A stretch of 64,000 nucleotides of DNA, taken from Terriglobia bacterium (GTDB lineage: Bacteria; Acidobacteriota; Terriglobia; Versatilivoradales; Versatilivoraceae). The notes below the pieces were generated by a model. That model searched no databases and was not told the DNA's origin. It worked only from the letters and a program-made list of their open reading frames with translations. This document shows, one piece after another, positions 27,540-37,705 of this stretch. Numbering within the stretch: the first letter of the stretch is position 1; each line of letters begins with the position of its first letter. The position numbers and the translations under genes were made by a program. The stretch is taken from positions 186,001 to 250,000 of the forward strand of contig JAKUNG010000001.1 in assembly GCA_022452285.1 (NCBI GenBank), written 5' to 3'.

Positions 27540-28775
27540 CTATCCTGCCTTTTCCAAAAATGAGACATCGATTGAGTTAGTAACAACCATCTCCTTGGTA
27601 ACAACAAATTTCTTGATCTTTGTTTGTGCCGGTAACAAGTACATCAGATCCAACATTAGTTCTTCAATGATAATTCTCAAACCCCGCGCACCTACCTTAC
27701 GTTGACGGGCTAATTCAGCAATAGCCTCCAAAGCATCTTGATTAAAAAGAAGTTTAACCCCTTCGTATTCAAATAACTTTTGGTATTGCTTAACTAAAGC
27801 GTTATTGGGTTTAGTGAGGATTTCCACTAGCGCCTTAATGTCAAGATCCTCAAGTGTTCCAACCACAGGCATTCGTCCCACAAATTCAGGAATAAGTCCG
27901 TACTTAATTAGATCTTGAGGTTCTACACGTTCCAACATGGCAAGATCATGCCGTTGTTGGACAGTCTTAACATCACCTCTAAAACCAAGAGTACTCTTGC
28001 CTATTCGGTGCTCAATCACTTTTCCTAATCCAACAAAAGCGCCACCGCAAATAAAAAGTATATTGCTAGTATCAACCTGAGTAAATTCTTGGTGTGGATG
28101 TTTTCTTCCGCCTTGAGGAGGCACATTAGCAATTGTACCCTCTAAAATTTTGAGAAGAGCCTGTTGTACTCCCTCACCAGATACATCTCGGGTGATGGAA
28201 GGGTTTTCATCTTTGCGACATATCTTGTCAACTTCATCAATATAGATAATACCATGCTGACATTTTTCGACATCACCACCTGCACTCTGGAGCAACTTTA
28301 GAATAATATTTTCAACATCCTCACCTACGTACCCTGCTTCAGTTAGTGTCGTTGCATCAACAATTGCAAACGGAACACTCAGACGTTTAGCTAGAGTCTG
28401 AGCCAGAAGGGTTTTCCCTGTTCCAGTTGAACCAATTAACAGGATATTACTTTTGTTGAGTTCCACTTCACTTCGTTTTCTTGACAACTCGATACGTTTA
28501 TAGTGGTTATAGACAGCTACTGCTAATTTCTTTTTTGTTTTCTCTTGTCCAATAACATACTCATCTAAGTAGAGTTTGACTTCATGGGGTTTTGGCAACT
28601 GCGTAGCACTAGGTCCAGTCTCAGTAGCTTGATCATCATCAATAATATCATTGCAAACTTTAACGCACTCATCACAAATAAAGACCGTTGGACCCGCAAT
28701 TAGCTTACGAACATCATTCTGAGTTTTGTTACAAAATGAGCACCTTAATGCTTCATCAGTAGGCTTTTTCTTCAA
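27540..28775 (-). CDS. clpX: ATP-dependent Clp protease ATP-binding subunit ClpX
   Basis: Unfoldase that feeds substrates to ClpP. 411 residues. N-terminal zinc-binding domain with Cys12, Cys15, Cys34 and Cys37 (CSFC...CDEC), Walker A GSTGTGKT (115-122), [10 protein letters not shown], and an RKVGARGLR sensor-2 motif near the end. The pore motif GYVGED is also present. The TTG start is preceded by GGGAGG at 8 bases. Downstream of clpP by 42 bases. Confidence 0.97.
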   Translation of the reverse strand: MKKKPTDEALRCSFCNKTQNDVRKLIAGPTVFICDECVKVCNDIIDDDQATETGPSATQLPKPHEVKLYLDEYVIGQEKTKKKLAVAVYNHYKRIELSRKRSEVELNKSNILLIGSTGTGKTLLAQTLAKRLSVPFAIVDATTLTEAGYVGEDVENIILKLLQSAGGDVEKCQHGIIYIDEVDKICRKDENPSITRDVSGEGVQQALLKILEGTIANVPPQGGRKHPHQEFTQVDTSNILFICGGAFVGLGKVIEHRIGKSTLGFRGDVKTVQQRHDLAMLERVEPQDLIKYGLIPEFVGRMPVVGTLEDLDIKALVEILTKPNNALVKQYQKLFEYEGVKLLFNQDALEAIAELARQRKVGARGLRIIIEELMLDLMYLLPAQTKIKKFVVTKEMVVTNSIDVSFLEKAG

Positions 28776-28817
28776 CTTATGTTCCTCCCTCAGGCTTACC
28801 TATAATCAAAATATAAA

Positions 28818-29414
28818 CTAAGCCTTACTTAGTTCATGACTCACAATTACCTGGTCCACCAATCCATAGCTACACGCCTCTTCAGCAGTCATAATATAAT
28901 CTCTGTCTACGTCTTGCTCAACCTTTTCCAAACTTTGCCCAGTATGATCAGAAAGAATTTTACTAGTGATCTTCCTTAACCGAAGAATTTCTTTAGCATG
29001 GATATCTATGTCGGAAGCCTGTCCTGATAGCCCTCCCATTGAAGGCTGGTGAATTAAGATTCGCGAGTTTGGAAGGGCAAAACGTTTCCCCTTAGTTCCA
29101 GCACATAGCAATAGTGCACCCATACTAGCAGCTTGGCCAACACAAATGGTAGTAACATCTGGTCTAATAAACTGGATGGTGTCATAAATCGCTAATCCTG
29201 CCGTAATGGATCCTCCTGGGTTATTGATATATAAGGAAATATCCTTCTCTGGATCGTCAGCTTCCAAGAAAAGTAACTGAGCAGTAACCAAATTTGAAAC
29301 GTTATCATCAATTGGGGTTCCTATGAAAATGATATTATCTTTTAACAAACGAGAGTATATGTCATATGCCCGTTCACCCCTACTTGTTTGCTCTACTACC
29401 ATGGGAACTAACAT
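28818..29414 (-). CDS. clpP: ATP-dependent Clp protease proteolytic subunit ClpP
   Basis: Serine peptidase that forms the two-ring proteolytic chamber for ClpX. 198 residues. Catalytic Ser97 in [10 protein letters not shown], His122 in ILIHQP, and an aspartate at about 168 in [11 protein letters not shown]. The [13 protein letters not shown] signature is intact, so this looks like an active enzyme. It is the gene between tig and clpX; 33 bases separate it from tig. Confidence 0.97.
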   Translation of the reverse strand: MLVPMVVEQTSRGERAYDIYSRLLKDNIIFIGTPIDDNVSNLVTAQLLFLEADDPEKDISLYINNPGGSITAGLAIYDTIQFIRPDVTTICVGQAASMGALLLCAGTKGKRFALPNSRILIHQPSMGGLSGQASDIDIHAKEILRLRKITSKILSDHTGQSLEKVEQDVDRDYIMTAEEACSYGLVDQVIVSHELSKA

Positions 29415-29447
29415 GAATTATGATCTCTATATAAACTTTCGATGTAT

Positions 29448-30755
29448 TTAATTTTGGGATTGGGCTGTATTTCCACGTGGAGACTTAACTGATGCCAAAC
29501 TAAGGACTAGGTCCAAACTCTTCTTCTTCTGAAGACCTGTACGAATTCTATCTGTGGCTCCATCCTTTGTCAAGCGAGATTTAAGCGTCTCTACTGATTG
29601 ATCTGCTCCTTGAGCAATCCTCTCAATCTCCTCCTCAACTTCTTTTTCCGATATTGTTACTTTTTCCTTCTCTCCAATCCACTCCAAAACCAAAGCCACT
29701 TTAACGTCGTGAACAGCCTGATCCCGCTGCTGATCCTGTATGGTCTGCCAATCTAGATTAAGAGTCTTTGGATCAATCCCTTGCATCATTAGGGTTTGCA
29801 TGTATTCATTAAGACGTGCATTCAGCTGTTCCTTAACCATGATCTCTGGAACATCAAATGGACTGTCAGCGATTATTTTTTCCATTAACTTAGATTGCAT
29901 TTCTGAGTCAGCAGCAGTTTTTTTCTGCTCAACATAATTAGCAAGAATCTTATCTCTCAAATCTTCTAATGAGGAATAATCACCAGCATTCTTAGCAAAA
30001 TCATCGTTTAATTTTGGCAGTTGCTTTTGTTTTATAGCTTTAACTTCAACTGAATATTGTATTTCTTGACCAGCTAAACTTTTATTTTGATGATCTTCCG
30101 AATATTTCACCTGAAAAGTCTTTATGTCTCCTGGGTTCGAACCAGTTAAGTTTTCATTAAATTCTTTAGGAGTATCATCTCCTCCTAACTCGCAGTACAC
30201 CTCCTTTTCATTAATTTTCTCTTGATTCCGACTTGAATGTTGGCCATTTATCGAGATTACAACATGATCTCCCAGTTGTGCTGCCCTATCTTCAATTGGC
30301 AGGTATTCAGCCATTCTTTCCTGAAGTTGTTTAAGAGCTTTTTCAATTTCTTCCTTGGAAACATCTGTTGAAACTTGTTCTACTTCCAAACCCTTATATT
30401 TTGAAATTTCTATTGGAGGAAGCACTTCAAAAGAAGCCTTAAAAATTAATGGTTTACCCTCTGAAAAATTAACATCAGTAACCTGTGGAGGGGAGATTGG
30501 AGACAGAGACTCTGTTTTAATAGCCTCTTGCAAGTATTTACGAATAGCACCTTCCACAAAATCACTTTGGATCGAGTCACGATAGCGTTGTTGTACAACA
30601 TTTCGAGGAGCCTTTCCTGGACGAAATCCTGGAACACGTGACTGAAGAATATATTTCCTGCAAACAACCTCGTAATCTTCCTTACAAAGATTAGCCTCTA
30701 CTTCAACTGCTACTTCTGTTTTGCATGAATCGAGCTGATTGACTTGTATTTTCAT
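29448..30755 (-). CDS. tig: Trigger factor (ribosome-bound chaperone and peptidyl-prolyl isomerase)
   Basis: Binds ribosomal protein L23 near the exit tunnel and protects nascent chains. 435 residues. The ribosome-binding loop appears as RVPGFRPGKAPRNVVQQ in the N-terminal domain. A central FKBP-like domain (about 155-240) is shorter and more divergent than in E. coli. The C-terminal helical cradle ends in a polar tail with SQN. An AGGA site precedes the ATG. Head of the tig-clpP-clpX-lon-engB run; a tRNA-Leu gene lies just upstream. Confidence 0.94.
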   Translation of the reverse strand: MKIQVNQLDSCKTEVAVEVEANLCKEDYEVVCRKYILQSRVPGFRPGKAPRNVVQQRYRDSIQSDFVEGAIRKYLQEAIKTESLSPISPPQVTDVNFSEGKPLIFKASFEVLPPIEISKYKGLEVEQVSTDVSKEEIEKALKQLQERMAEYLPIEDRAAQLGDHVVISINGQHSSRNQEKINEKEVYCELGGDDTPKEFNENLTGSNPGDIKTFQVKYSEDHQNKSLAGQEIQYSVEVKAIKQKQLPKLNDDFAKNAGDYSSLEDLRDKILANYVEQKKTAADSEMQSKLMEKIIADSPFDVPEIMVKEQLNARLNEYMQTLMMQGIDPKTLNLDWQTIQDQQRDQAVHDVKVALVLEWIGEKEKVTISEKEVEEEIERIAQGADQSVETLKSRLTKDGATDRIRTGLQKKKSLDLVLSLASVKSPRGNTAQSQN

Positions 30756-30844
30756 ACGTATTCCTAAAGAGAGGTGAAAATGTCACTGTATTTGTCTCTA
30801 ATTCTCTCTAACTTGTAAGTGGAAGAGCTTCAAGAGCAAAAAAT

Positions 30845-30929
<85 letters not shown>

Positions 30930-31223
30930 GCTAAAGTTTATCTTTAAGGTCAGCACCTGCCTAATCTACATCTAGCTTGTAGGCATGGGAGAAACCCAGT
31001 TCTTAATACACCGCTAAACTTTTTTATAGCATCTTTGATATTCTTATGTCAATTTCAAGTAAATCCACTAACAGAGTTCAAGATTCTGATCAAAAGGTTT
31101 CTGCTGTTTCTTGAATTTACAAAATCAAATAAATTGAGAAAGCCCTGAAAGAAAATACCAAAGGACTTGTTATTGTTCGCTTTAGCACTTTCCAAACCAT
31201 GATTGTAAAAACAAGTAACAGTG

Positions 31224-31877
31224 CTATTTAGAAATAGGTGGTTGGTTTCCGTCAACATTTGAGGCCAATCTATTTGGATTCCACAGCGTTTCAGGAACAC
31301 CTAATTCATAACTAACCCAGCGACTCCAAACAAAAAAAGCGTCGCTCAGTCTATTCAAATACTTAATAGTGTTCAATGTAATTTTTTCTTCATCATTTAG
31401 ACGAACACAGTATCTTTCTGCTCGGCGGCATACAGTCCTACAAAGATGAAGTTCAACATTAAGGCGACAACCACCAGGAAGAACAAAAGATTTTAGTGGC
31501 GGCAGGTCTTCATTATATTGATCGATGTAAGATTCAAGACAAACAATTTCTTCAGAACCAATCTGTGGCTGTCTGGGATGAATATCCTTGGGCAGAGTTG
31601 CAAGAACTCCTCCCAGATTAAACAACTCATGTTGAATTTGAATCAGAATATTTCCCAAAGACTTTAAATTAGGATGGCCCGGTAATTCCATTTGCAATGT
31701 TATGAGAGCCACACCCACAAAAGCATTAAGTTCATCTACTGTCCCATAAGATTCCAAACGAAGAGACCCTTTAGAAACTTTTTGACCTCCAACTAGTTTA
31801 GTTTCTCCAGAATCTCCTAACTTAGTATAGACCCGGTTAATTGTAATTCTCGGTTCATTGAACCTATCAGTTGTCAA
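31224..31877 (-). CDS. Corrinoid adenosyltransferase, PduO type
   Basis: Adenosylates cob(I)alamin from ATP to make adenosylcobalamin. Family signature near the N-terminus: VYTKLGDSGETKLVGGQ, then SYGTVDELNAFVG; later LPGGCRLNVELHLCRTVCRRAERY, the conserved ATP-binding arginine region of MMAB/PduO. The start used is the TTG at 31877, with GAGG 7 bases before it; a GTG at 31895 has no site. About 217 residues. It would supply the cofactor for NrdJ. A single-gene unit, with tRNA-Leu 294 bases downstream. Confidence 0.92.
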   Translation of the reverse strand: MTTDRFNEPRITINRVYTKLGDSGETKLVGGQKVSKGSLRLESYGTVDELNAFVGVALITLQMELPGHPNLKSLGNILIQIQHELFNLGGVLATLPKDIHPRQPQIGSEEIVCLESYIDQYNEDLPPLKSFVLPGGCRLNVELHLCRTVCRRAERYCVRLNDEEKITLNTIKYLNRLSDAFFVWSRWVSYELGVPETLWNPNRLASNVDGNQPPISK

Positions 31878-31985
31878 TATAGTACCTCGCCACACTAATA
31901 GCTTAAATCCAGAAAAGTTTAACTTGTTAATTAGGAAATAAAGTATTTATATCTTTTAAAATGATTAGCAAAAATTTACTGCTAA

Positions 31986-32762
31986 CTAAAGATCCTTTTC
32001 AAACTGTTGGACCTCAGAAAACTGAGTGGTGCCACGCAATAATCGACCTAGTCTTGGTTTGCGCTGATTATAAACCTCCACGGCATCAGCATCGGCATAG
32101 CGAAAAAATAGTATCCGACGATCAAAATCCGACAGATTGGGACCTGATTGGTGAAGTGTCCAACAACTTAAAACTAAACACTCACCAGCTTTCATTGTAA
32201 TAGGAATTCCCTGTTCTTCTGCTATCGCTTTCAATTCAGACCCAGGTGTGCTGCCTAAGTTCTGCTTAAGCTGCTGATGAGCTTTCTGACCCTCTTTATT
32301 ACTACCTGGAATCAGCCATAGACAACCATTTTGAAGAGTTGTATCGTCTAATGCGGTAAGACAGGAAATGGCATTATAGGGGTCCAGTTCACCATACCCA
32401 TTATCCTGGTGCCATGGAAAAACCATTTTATTCCCTTTCATCTTAAAGGTTAGCTGACTAGTCACGGCCTTGATATTTGGTCCGATGATTTGTTCGGCAA
32501 CATTGACTAATGGACCTTCAAAATAAAATTTTCGAACCCAACTAGCATGGTGATGAATGTTAGGAAGTAATGCATTTTCAAGCCATGTCTTCTGAGGATC
32601 AAAGTCATCCTTGTAAATATTCCAAGCTTCCATACATTGGCTTCTGATTTTTTCCAAACCCTTGGTGGTCAATAATGGACCACAAGAGAGATAACCATCT
32701 CTGTGGAATGTAGTCAACTGCAAGGGATTAAAACATTTTGAGATAAATAGGTCCTCTATCAT
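31986..32762 (-). CDS. Phytanoyl-CoA dioxygenase (PhyH)-family Fe(II)/2-oxoglutarate oxygenase
   Basis: About 258 residues of the double-stranded beta-helix fold. Iron ligands HxD in FPWHQDNGYG (His118, Asp120) and distal His204 in LHQSGPN, with a 2-oxoglutarate-binding arginine at about 215-216 (FDRRILFF). Members hydroxylate fatty acyl-CoAs, secondary metabolites or small acids; the substrate is not evident. The start used is the ATG at 32762, with AAAGG about 8 bases upstream; an in-frame GTG at 32795 and ATG at 32768 are alternatives. Confidence 0.87.
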   Translation of the reverse strand: MIEDLFISKCFNPLQLTTFHRDGYLSCGPLLTTKGLEKIRSQCMEAWNIYKDDFDPQKTWLENALLPNIHHHASWVRKFYFEGPLVNVAEQIIGPNIKAVTSQLTFKMKGNKMVFPWHQDNGYGELDPYNAISCLTALDDTTLQNGCLWLIPGSNKEGQKAHQQLKQNLGSTPGSELKAIAEEQGIPITMKAGECLVLSCWTLHQSGPNLSDFDRRILFFRYADADAVEVYNQRKPRLGRLLRGTTQFSEVQQFEKDL

Positions 32763-32922
32763 TTCCATATCCCTTTCAATCAAAAAAACGTACACATCTT
32801 TTTATTTTCTCATCAATTAAGACAAGATTTAAAACCTTTTTCTTGCTAAAAAAACCAAAATTAAATACAAAGGTTGCATAGGATCTCTCAAAGTCTATTC
32901 GGTTAACTTTTAACTAGATAAC

Positions 32923-33558
32923 TCAAAATAAACTATCAGATTTAGAAAGTTTTCTTCCAACTGCAATTTGATTTAGTCCAACCTGAAACTTTTCATAGTA
33001 CTCCATTACAAAACCATGCTGTATCAACATTTTCTTTAGTGAATTACGATTGTAAAATTTGTGGTGTTCTAAAGCAGCTTCACGATTGGTTAAGTAGAGT
33101 AAGCTAGCATAGCTATGAATTAATCCACCTATTAAACTAGGTGTAGTAATAACAATTTTACCATTAGGTTTTAACAAGTCATACATATGTTTAAAAGCAA
33201 TTTTTGGAAACTTTAAGTGCTCAATAAGCGCAGCTATAACCACTGTCTCGAAGGGTTCCATAGAAGAGCTAAAGACTTCAGAAGTAATATCACCCTGAAC
33301 AAATTGGCCATTGATTTTTTTCTTTGCCATCTGGGCTTCTGCAAATTGCCGGCGATTTGGACTGCGATCAATCATTACCAGTCTATGTACACTCTTGGGT
33401 AAGTAATCTACAAGTTCGCCATTACCACAACCAATATCACAAACTTCATTCCCTAGATATTGAGTGACACGAGAAAGTCTGGCTTTCGTTATATATTTGG
33501 ATAGTAGAGGCACTTGACAGAGATACCAAATATTGTCAATAGGTGGCTCGGCCACCAC
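32923..33558 (-). CDS. Class I SAM-dependent methyltransferase
   Basis: About 211 residues with motif I VCDIGCGNGELVDYLP, an acidic end of the second strand (LVMIDRSP), and LIEHLKFPKIAFKHMYDLLKPNGKIVITTP of the UbiE/Methyltransf_11 type. The substrate is unknown. The GTG start at 33558 overlaps the end of the SDR gene by 23 bases and has no clear binding site, so the true start may differ by a few codons. Confidence 0.85.
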   Translation of the reverse strand: MVAEPPIDNIWYLCQVPLLSKYITKARLSRVTQYLGNEVCDIGCGNGELVDYLPKSVHRLVMIDRSPNRRQFAEAQMAKKKINGQFVQGDITSEVFSSSMEPFETVVIAALIEHLKFPKIAFKHMYDLLKPNGKIVITTPSLIGGLIHSYASLLYLTNREAALEHHKFYNRNSLKKMLIQHGFVMEYYEKFQVGLNQIAVGRKLSKSDSLF

Positions 33559-34312
33559 TTATGTCAATACAAGCACCGTTGGTAAAACTACACTCATCAC
33601 TTGCTAAGAAACGGACAAGAGCAGCAACTTCTTTAGGCCTTCCCATCCTTCCCATCGGTATCTTGCTGACCATATAATTAGCTACTTCTTTCGTAACCTG
33701 GCTCAAAATGGGCGTTTCTATAACAGCTGGAGTTATACAATTTACATAGATTCCTTGTTGACAAACCTCTTTAGCTAAGGCTTTGGTCAAACAAATTACA
33801 CCTGCTTTAGCTGAAGAGTATGGTACGAGATTAGGGTTGCCCTCTTTACCCGCTATAGAAGCAACATTTACGATACGACCATATCGATTTTTCAACATAA
33901 CTGGCAGAACTGCTTTACTGCACATGAACACAGCCTTAAGATCGATTGCCATAACTTGATCCCACTCTTCTTCTAAAACTTCAACCAGTGGCCTATTTGG
34001 ACCAACAATACCAGCATTGTTAACCAAAATATCTATTGTTCCAAAATGATCTATCACCTTTTTAGCCATCGCCTGAATTTGAGTAGCACAAGTCAAATCC
34101 ACTGCAACAGCCAAACTCTGATTACCCGAAGCATCTAGATCTTTTGCAGTTTGATTTACCATTTTTTCATCAATATCAATAAAAACCACTTTAGCTCCAT
34201 CGCTAAGAAATCGTTCTGCTATACTGGCCCCAATTCCACGAGCAGACCCTGTTATTATTGCAACCTTATTTTTCAAACCATTACAAGATGAATCTATCAT
34301 AAACATCTCCAT
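33536..34312 (-). CDS. Short-chain dehydrogenase/reductase (SDR)
   Basis: 258 residues of classical SDR. NAD(P)-binding GSARGIGAS near residue 20, FIDIDE after strand 2 (which favours NAD), NNAG, catalytic Ser of NVASIAGKE, and YSSAKAG with the Tyr/Lys pair. C-terminal ISGG is typical of FabG-like members. The ATG immediately follows the stop of the JAMM peptidase gene, with AGAGG inside that gene's end, so the two are coupled. Substrate unknown. Confidence 0.9.
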   Translation of the reverse strand: MEMFMIDSSCNGLKNKVAIITGSARGIGASIAERFLSDGAKVVFIDIDEKMVNQTAKDLDASGNQSLAVAVDLTCATQIQAMAKKVIDHFGTIDILVNNAGIVGPNRPLVEVLEEEWDQVMAIDLKAVFMCSKAVLPVMLKNRYGRIVNVASIAGKEGNPNLVPYSSAKAGVICLTKALAKEVCQQGIYVNCITPAVIETPILSQVTKEVANYMVSKIPMGRMGRPKEVAALVRFLASDECSFTNGACIDISGGRATY

Positions 34313-34717
34313 TCAGAACCTCTGAATCAACTTTTCTTGAACAATCTGTTGAATGATAGTAAAAGCTCGGATATTTGGCTCCGTAGGTCCCAACAAAGAA
34401 ATAATAAAATAAGCACACTCTGGATAATGAGCTTGGGCAATGTCAGTTTGTGAAGGATACGCTTCAGAACTAGGGTGGGAATGATATATCCCTAAATGCT
34501 TTAACTTACATTTCTCTATATATCTAGAAAAAGTTAGTAACTCTTTCGGTTCAATCTCAAACCTAATTGGACTCTTAGCAACATTTTCCGTCTTCCAAAG
34601 CTGGGTGATCTTTTGTGAATCTCCCATTAAAAGACCACAACACTCCAACGGAGACTCTATTAAAGAATGTTCTATCATTTGATTGACGACATTAACCGAA
34701 ATTTTTACAACAGGCAC
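34313..34717 (-). CDS. JAMM/MPN+ (M67) metallopeptidase
   Basis: 134 residues. The JAMM zinc motif is complete: Glu25 in ECCGLLMG, then His79 and His81 in YHSHP, with Ser89 and Asp92 in SQTDIA. Bacterial M67 proteins cleave C-terminal peptides from ubiquitin-like or ThiS/MoaD-like proteins, or act on isopeptides. No sulfur-carrier gene is adjacent, so the partner is unknown. GTG start with a weak site. Followed without gap by the SDR gene. Confidence 0.88.
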   Translation of the reverse strand: MPVVKISVNVVNQMIEHSLIESPLECCGLLMGDSQKITQLWKTENVAKSPIRFEIEPKELLTFSRYIEKCKLKHLGIYHSHPSSEAYPSQTDIAQAHYPECAYFIISLLGPTEPNIRAFTIIQQIVQEKLIQRF

Positions 34718-34777
34718 GGGAATGGCAACTAACCTTTCACCTAGAATAATATTACAATCGATTACTAAATCGCTACT

Positions 34778-36046
34778 TCAGTCAGCTAACTTACGACGAA
34801 GATAGGTGGGAACTTCTAGATCATTCTTATCATAAGGACGTTCCAAAACTCTGGGTGTCTCTTGACTCGTATCTAAGTCACTGTTTGACTCTGGAAGGGA
34901 TTTATTTGCTGAATTAGTTGAAAAAATAGCCCCATTATTCAAATTGGAAGCTTCACGCAATGAAACTACTGAACTGTTAGCGTTATCTTTGTCAAAACCA
35001 GTGGCAATTACCGTAATCTTAATTTCATCATTCATATTTTCATCAATTACAGCCCCAAAAATGATATTAGCATTCTCGTCAGCAGATTCGTGGATGATAG
35101 AGGCTGCCTCACTAACTTCATGCAACAACAAACCTTCTGATCCAGTAATATTAATCAAAACCCCCATGGCTCCTTCAACGGAAGCATCTTCCAATAATGG
35201 CGAAGCAATAGCTCTGCTTGCAGCTTGGATAGCGCGGTCTTCCCCTTTTGCAGTGCCTGTTCCCATTAGTGCCATTCCCATTCCGTGCATCACTGCTTTT
35301 ACATCAGCGAAATCCACGTTGATAACACCAGGAACCTGAATAATGTCCGAAATTCCTTGAACCCCCTGTCGTAGAATGTCATCAGCTACCCTGAAAGCAT
35401 CTGAAAGACTAGTACCCTTTTCTACTGTTTTTACTAAACGTTCATTAGGAATTGAAATTAGAGTATCAACACAACCCTTTAAATCTTTTAATCCTTGCTC
35501 TGCCTGTAAAGCTCGCTTTTTTCCTTCAAAAAGGAATGGCTTAGTTACAATAGCCACAGTTAACGCACCTAATTGTGCAGCTAGATCAGTAATGACTGGT
35601 GCTGAACCAGTACCGGTACCACCTCCAAGACCAGCTGTCACAAAAACCATGTCAGCCCCCTCTAAAGCATCTATGATCCTTTCTGTATCTTCCAGAGCAG
35701 CCTGTTTACCAATTTCAGGATCTGCACCAGCTCCTAGTCCATTCGTTAATTTGGCTCCAATCTGCAACTTGATTGGAGCATCAGACATCTTTAACGCTTG
35801 CAAGTCAGTGTTGGCTACAATAAATTCAACCCCTTCAACCCGTGCATTAATCATTCTATTCACAGCATTGGTACCACCACCTCCAACACCAATAACTTTT
35901 ATTACGGCACCCTTAGGAGTATTCTCATCTAACAAAAACTTCACAGGACGAACAGATGGTTCAGTTTTTCCCTGATTCAGACCGCTAGAATTTTCTTCGA
36001 CTCCTAGCAGTGAGCCAATTCCCTTTCCAAGAGCATTTCTTGTCAT
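34778..36046 (-). CDS. ftsZ: Cell division protein FtsZ with an N-terminal extension
   Basis: Tubulin-like GTPase that forms the Z ring. 422 residues. GTP-binding core begins at about 48 ([15 protein letters not shown]), with the tubulin signature [10 protein letters not shown] at 141-150 and the T7 region further on. The C-terminal peptide EVPTYLRRK should bind FtsA or other tethers. The start is firm: GAGGAGG precedes the ATG. Odd: residues 1-16 ([15 protein letters not shown]) look like the N-terminal peptide of ParB proteins, on a longer-than-usual extension of about 45 residues. Last gene of the dcw cluster, 354 bases from ftsA. Confidence 0.97.
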   Translation of the reverse strand: MTRNALGKGIGSLLGVEENSSGLNQGKTEPSVRPVKFLLDENTPKGAVIKVIGVGGGGTNAVNRMINARVEGVEFIVANTDLQALKMSDAPIKLQIGAKLTNGLGAGADPEIGKQAALEDTERIIDALEGADMVFVTAGLGGGTGTGSAPVITDLAAQLGALTVAIVTKPFLFEGKKRALQAEQGLKDLKGCVDTLISIPNERLVKTVEKGTSLSDAFRVADDILRQGVQGISDIIQVPGVINVDFADVKAVMHGMGMALMGTGTAKGEDRAIQAASRAIASPLLEDASVEGAMGVLINITGSEGLLLHEVSEAASIIHESADENANIIFGAVIDENMNDEIKITVIATGFDKDNANSSVVSLREASNLNNGAIFSTNSANKSLPESNSDLDTSQETPRVLERPYDKNDLEVPTYLRRKLAD

Positions 36047-36400
36047 AATTAATAACCTCCTCGGCAGCTGAAGAAATCTCTAATTAAGAAGTTTTATTTA
36101 AGTTTACTTCTAAGGCATTTAGATTTAATTATTTCAATTCAATAAAATGTTCGTTTAAAAGGACTACCCTAAGTTTCTAAATTGCTAGTGGTTTTATAGA
36201 TTAATTAAAACCCTTTATCCACAACATAAGGTGTCAAAACAGAGAATTCAAGGAAAAAATATACTACATTTAGTATTATTTGTTCTTGATACTAGATTAA
36301 ATAGTAGGTTATTAAATCATAACTATTTTATTTTCAATAAAATAAAGAGTTTAAAGTTGAGAATTAGGTTCTTACTTAGTTAATCTTTGTACGGTTAAAC
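36047..36400. other. ftsA-ftsZ intergenic region
   Basis: 354 bases, strongly AT-rich, unusually long for this pair of genes. It contains an AT-only inverted repeat (TTTTATT, 3-base loop, AATAAAA near 36325-36345) and a second one (TAGTAT...ATACTA near 36270-36295). A TTGACA on the minus strand at 36237-36232 has no good -10 partner. A separate ftsZ promoter is likely here but cannot be pinned down. No small gene seen. Confidence 0.4.
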
Positions 36401-37630
36401 CTATGATTGATTCTTAACTAATGACCATAACCTTGAAAAGATATTGCTATTGGTATTTACTTTAGTAATTGTTCTGAAATGAGTGCGGTAACCATAAAGT
36501 ACTAATCCAATTGCTGTTGAATAAGTTGAATTTAATAAAACAGTTTCCATTTTATCTAGTCCCATTGGTGTCCCCAACCGCACGGGAAGGTCCATTTTTT
36601 CTTCAGCTAGCTCAACTACTCCTTCCAATTGTGCTGTGCCTCCAGTCAATACAAGACCAGCACCCAGTTTTCTGTCAAATCCAACATGTTTAATTTCCTC
36701 TTGAATTAGTAATAATATTTCTTCCATTCTAGCCTGTACAATTTCGCATAGAATTTTTTTTCCAATAGATTTAGGTTTACGTCCACCAACACTCGATACA
36801 GAAAAACTTAGTTCTTCAGGTATTAGTCTAGGTAAGGCACATCCATACTTACGCTTAATCCTTTCTGCTTCAGGAATAGTTGTCCTTAAACCAACTGCTA
36901 TGTCGTTAGTAATTTGGTCCCCTGCAAGGGGTAAAATAAAAGTGTGTCGCAATGCTCCTTGAGTAAAAATGGCAAGGTCTGTTGTTCCACCTCCAATATC
37001 AATGACAGCAACACCTAACTCTTTGTCGTCATTACTTAGGGTACTTTCAGCTGAAGCTAATTGTTGTAGAATAGTATCATTCACCACAACGCCAGCTCGA
37101 TTAACAGCAGTAACAACATTTTGATGAGCAAGATTTGAAGCTGTAATCACATGACAACCTACCTCCAAATGGCCACCTAAAAGGCCCAAAGGTTCTTTAA
37201 TTCCCTCTTGTCCATCAACAACAAATGCCTGGGGTATCATATGAACAATTTTTACATCAGATGGTAATGAGATTGCTTCTTTTGCTCTATCTATAACTAG
37301 CTCAATATGTTCCACACTAATTTCTCGATCATCAGTAGAGATCGATACGGCTCCTCGACTATTAAAACTCTTAACATGTTCTCCAGAAACACCAACAAAA
37401 ACAGACTCTACTACGGTTTCAGCAGCTCTTTCTGCTTCCTCAACAGACTGCTTGATAACTGCTGCTGCGGCATCTAAATTTACCACCACACCCCTGCTTA
37501 ATCCTTTCGATTCGGTAGATCCAAACCCAACAAGATCCAGACCTCCTGTTTCATTAATCTCACAGATTACAGCACAAATTTTTGAGCTTCCGAGATCAAG
37601 GCCAATTACATACTTAATTTTTTCAGCCAA
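36401..37630 (-). CDS. ftsA: Cell division protein FtsA
   Basis: Actin-like ATPase that ties FtsZ to the membrane. About 409 residues. Phosphate-1 motif IGLDLGSSKI at the N-terminus, the FtsA-specific 1C domain, and phosphate-2 VIDIGGGTTDLAIF. The end of the protein holds basic and hydrophobic residues (FSRLWSLVKN) suited to a membrane-targeting helix. The start used is the TTG at 37630, with GGAG about 6 bases upstream, giving an N-terminus AEKIKYVIGLD; a TTG four codons earlier is possible. Confidence 0.95.
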   Translation of the reverse strand: MAEKIKYVIGLDLGSSKICAVICEINETGGLDLVGFGSTESKGLSRGVVVNLDAAAAVIKQSVEEAERAAETVVESVFVGVSGEHVKSFNSRGAVSISTDDREISVEHIELVIDRAKEAISLPSDVKIVHMIPQAFVVDGQEGIKEPLGLLGGHLEVGCHVITASNLAHQNVVTAVNRAGVVVNDTILQQLASAESTLSNDDKELGVAVIDIGGGTTDLAIFTQGALRHTFILPLAGDQITNDIAVGLRTTIPEAERIKRKYGCALPRLIPEELSFSVSSVGGRKPKSIGKKILCEIVQARMEEILLLIQEEIKHVGFDRKLGAGLVLTGGTAQLEGVVELAEEKMDLPVRLGTPMGLDKMETVLLNSTYSTAIGLVLYGYRTHFRTITKVNTNSNIFSRLWSLVKNQS

Positions 37631-37705
37631 AAGACTCTCCAATTTATTGGAATTAGAGGTTAAAATTTGTTGATTTACAAATTAGCAACTACAATTATCT
37701 GAAAT

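Noticed and set aside
31055-31300. 81-codon minus-strand open frame near the tRNA-Leu gene
   Set aside because: Overlaps the well-supported adenosyltransferase gene in another frame and has no protein-like features.
36325-36345. AT-only hairpin after ftsA as an intrinsic terminator
   Set aside because: Stem has no G-C pairs, and base composition alone explains it.
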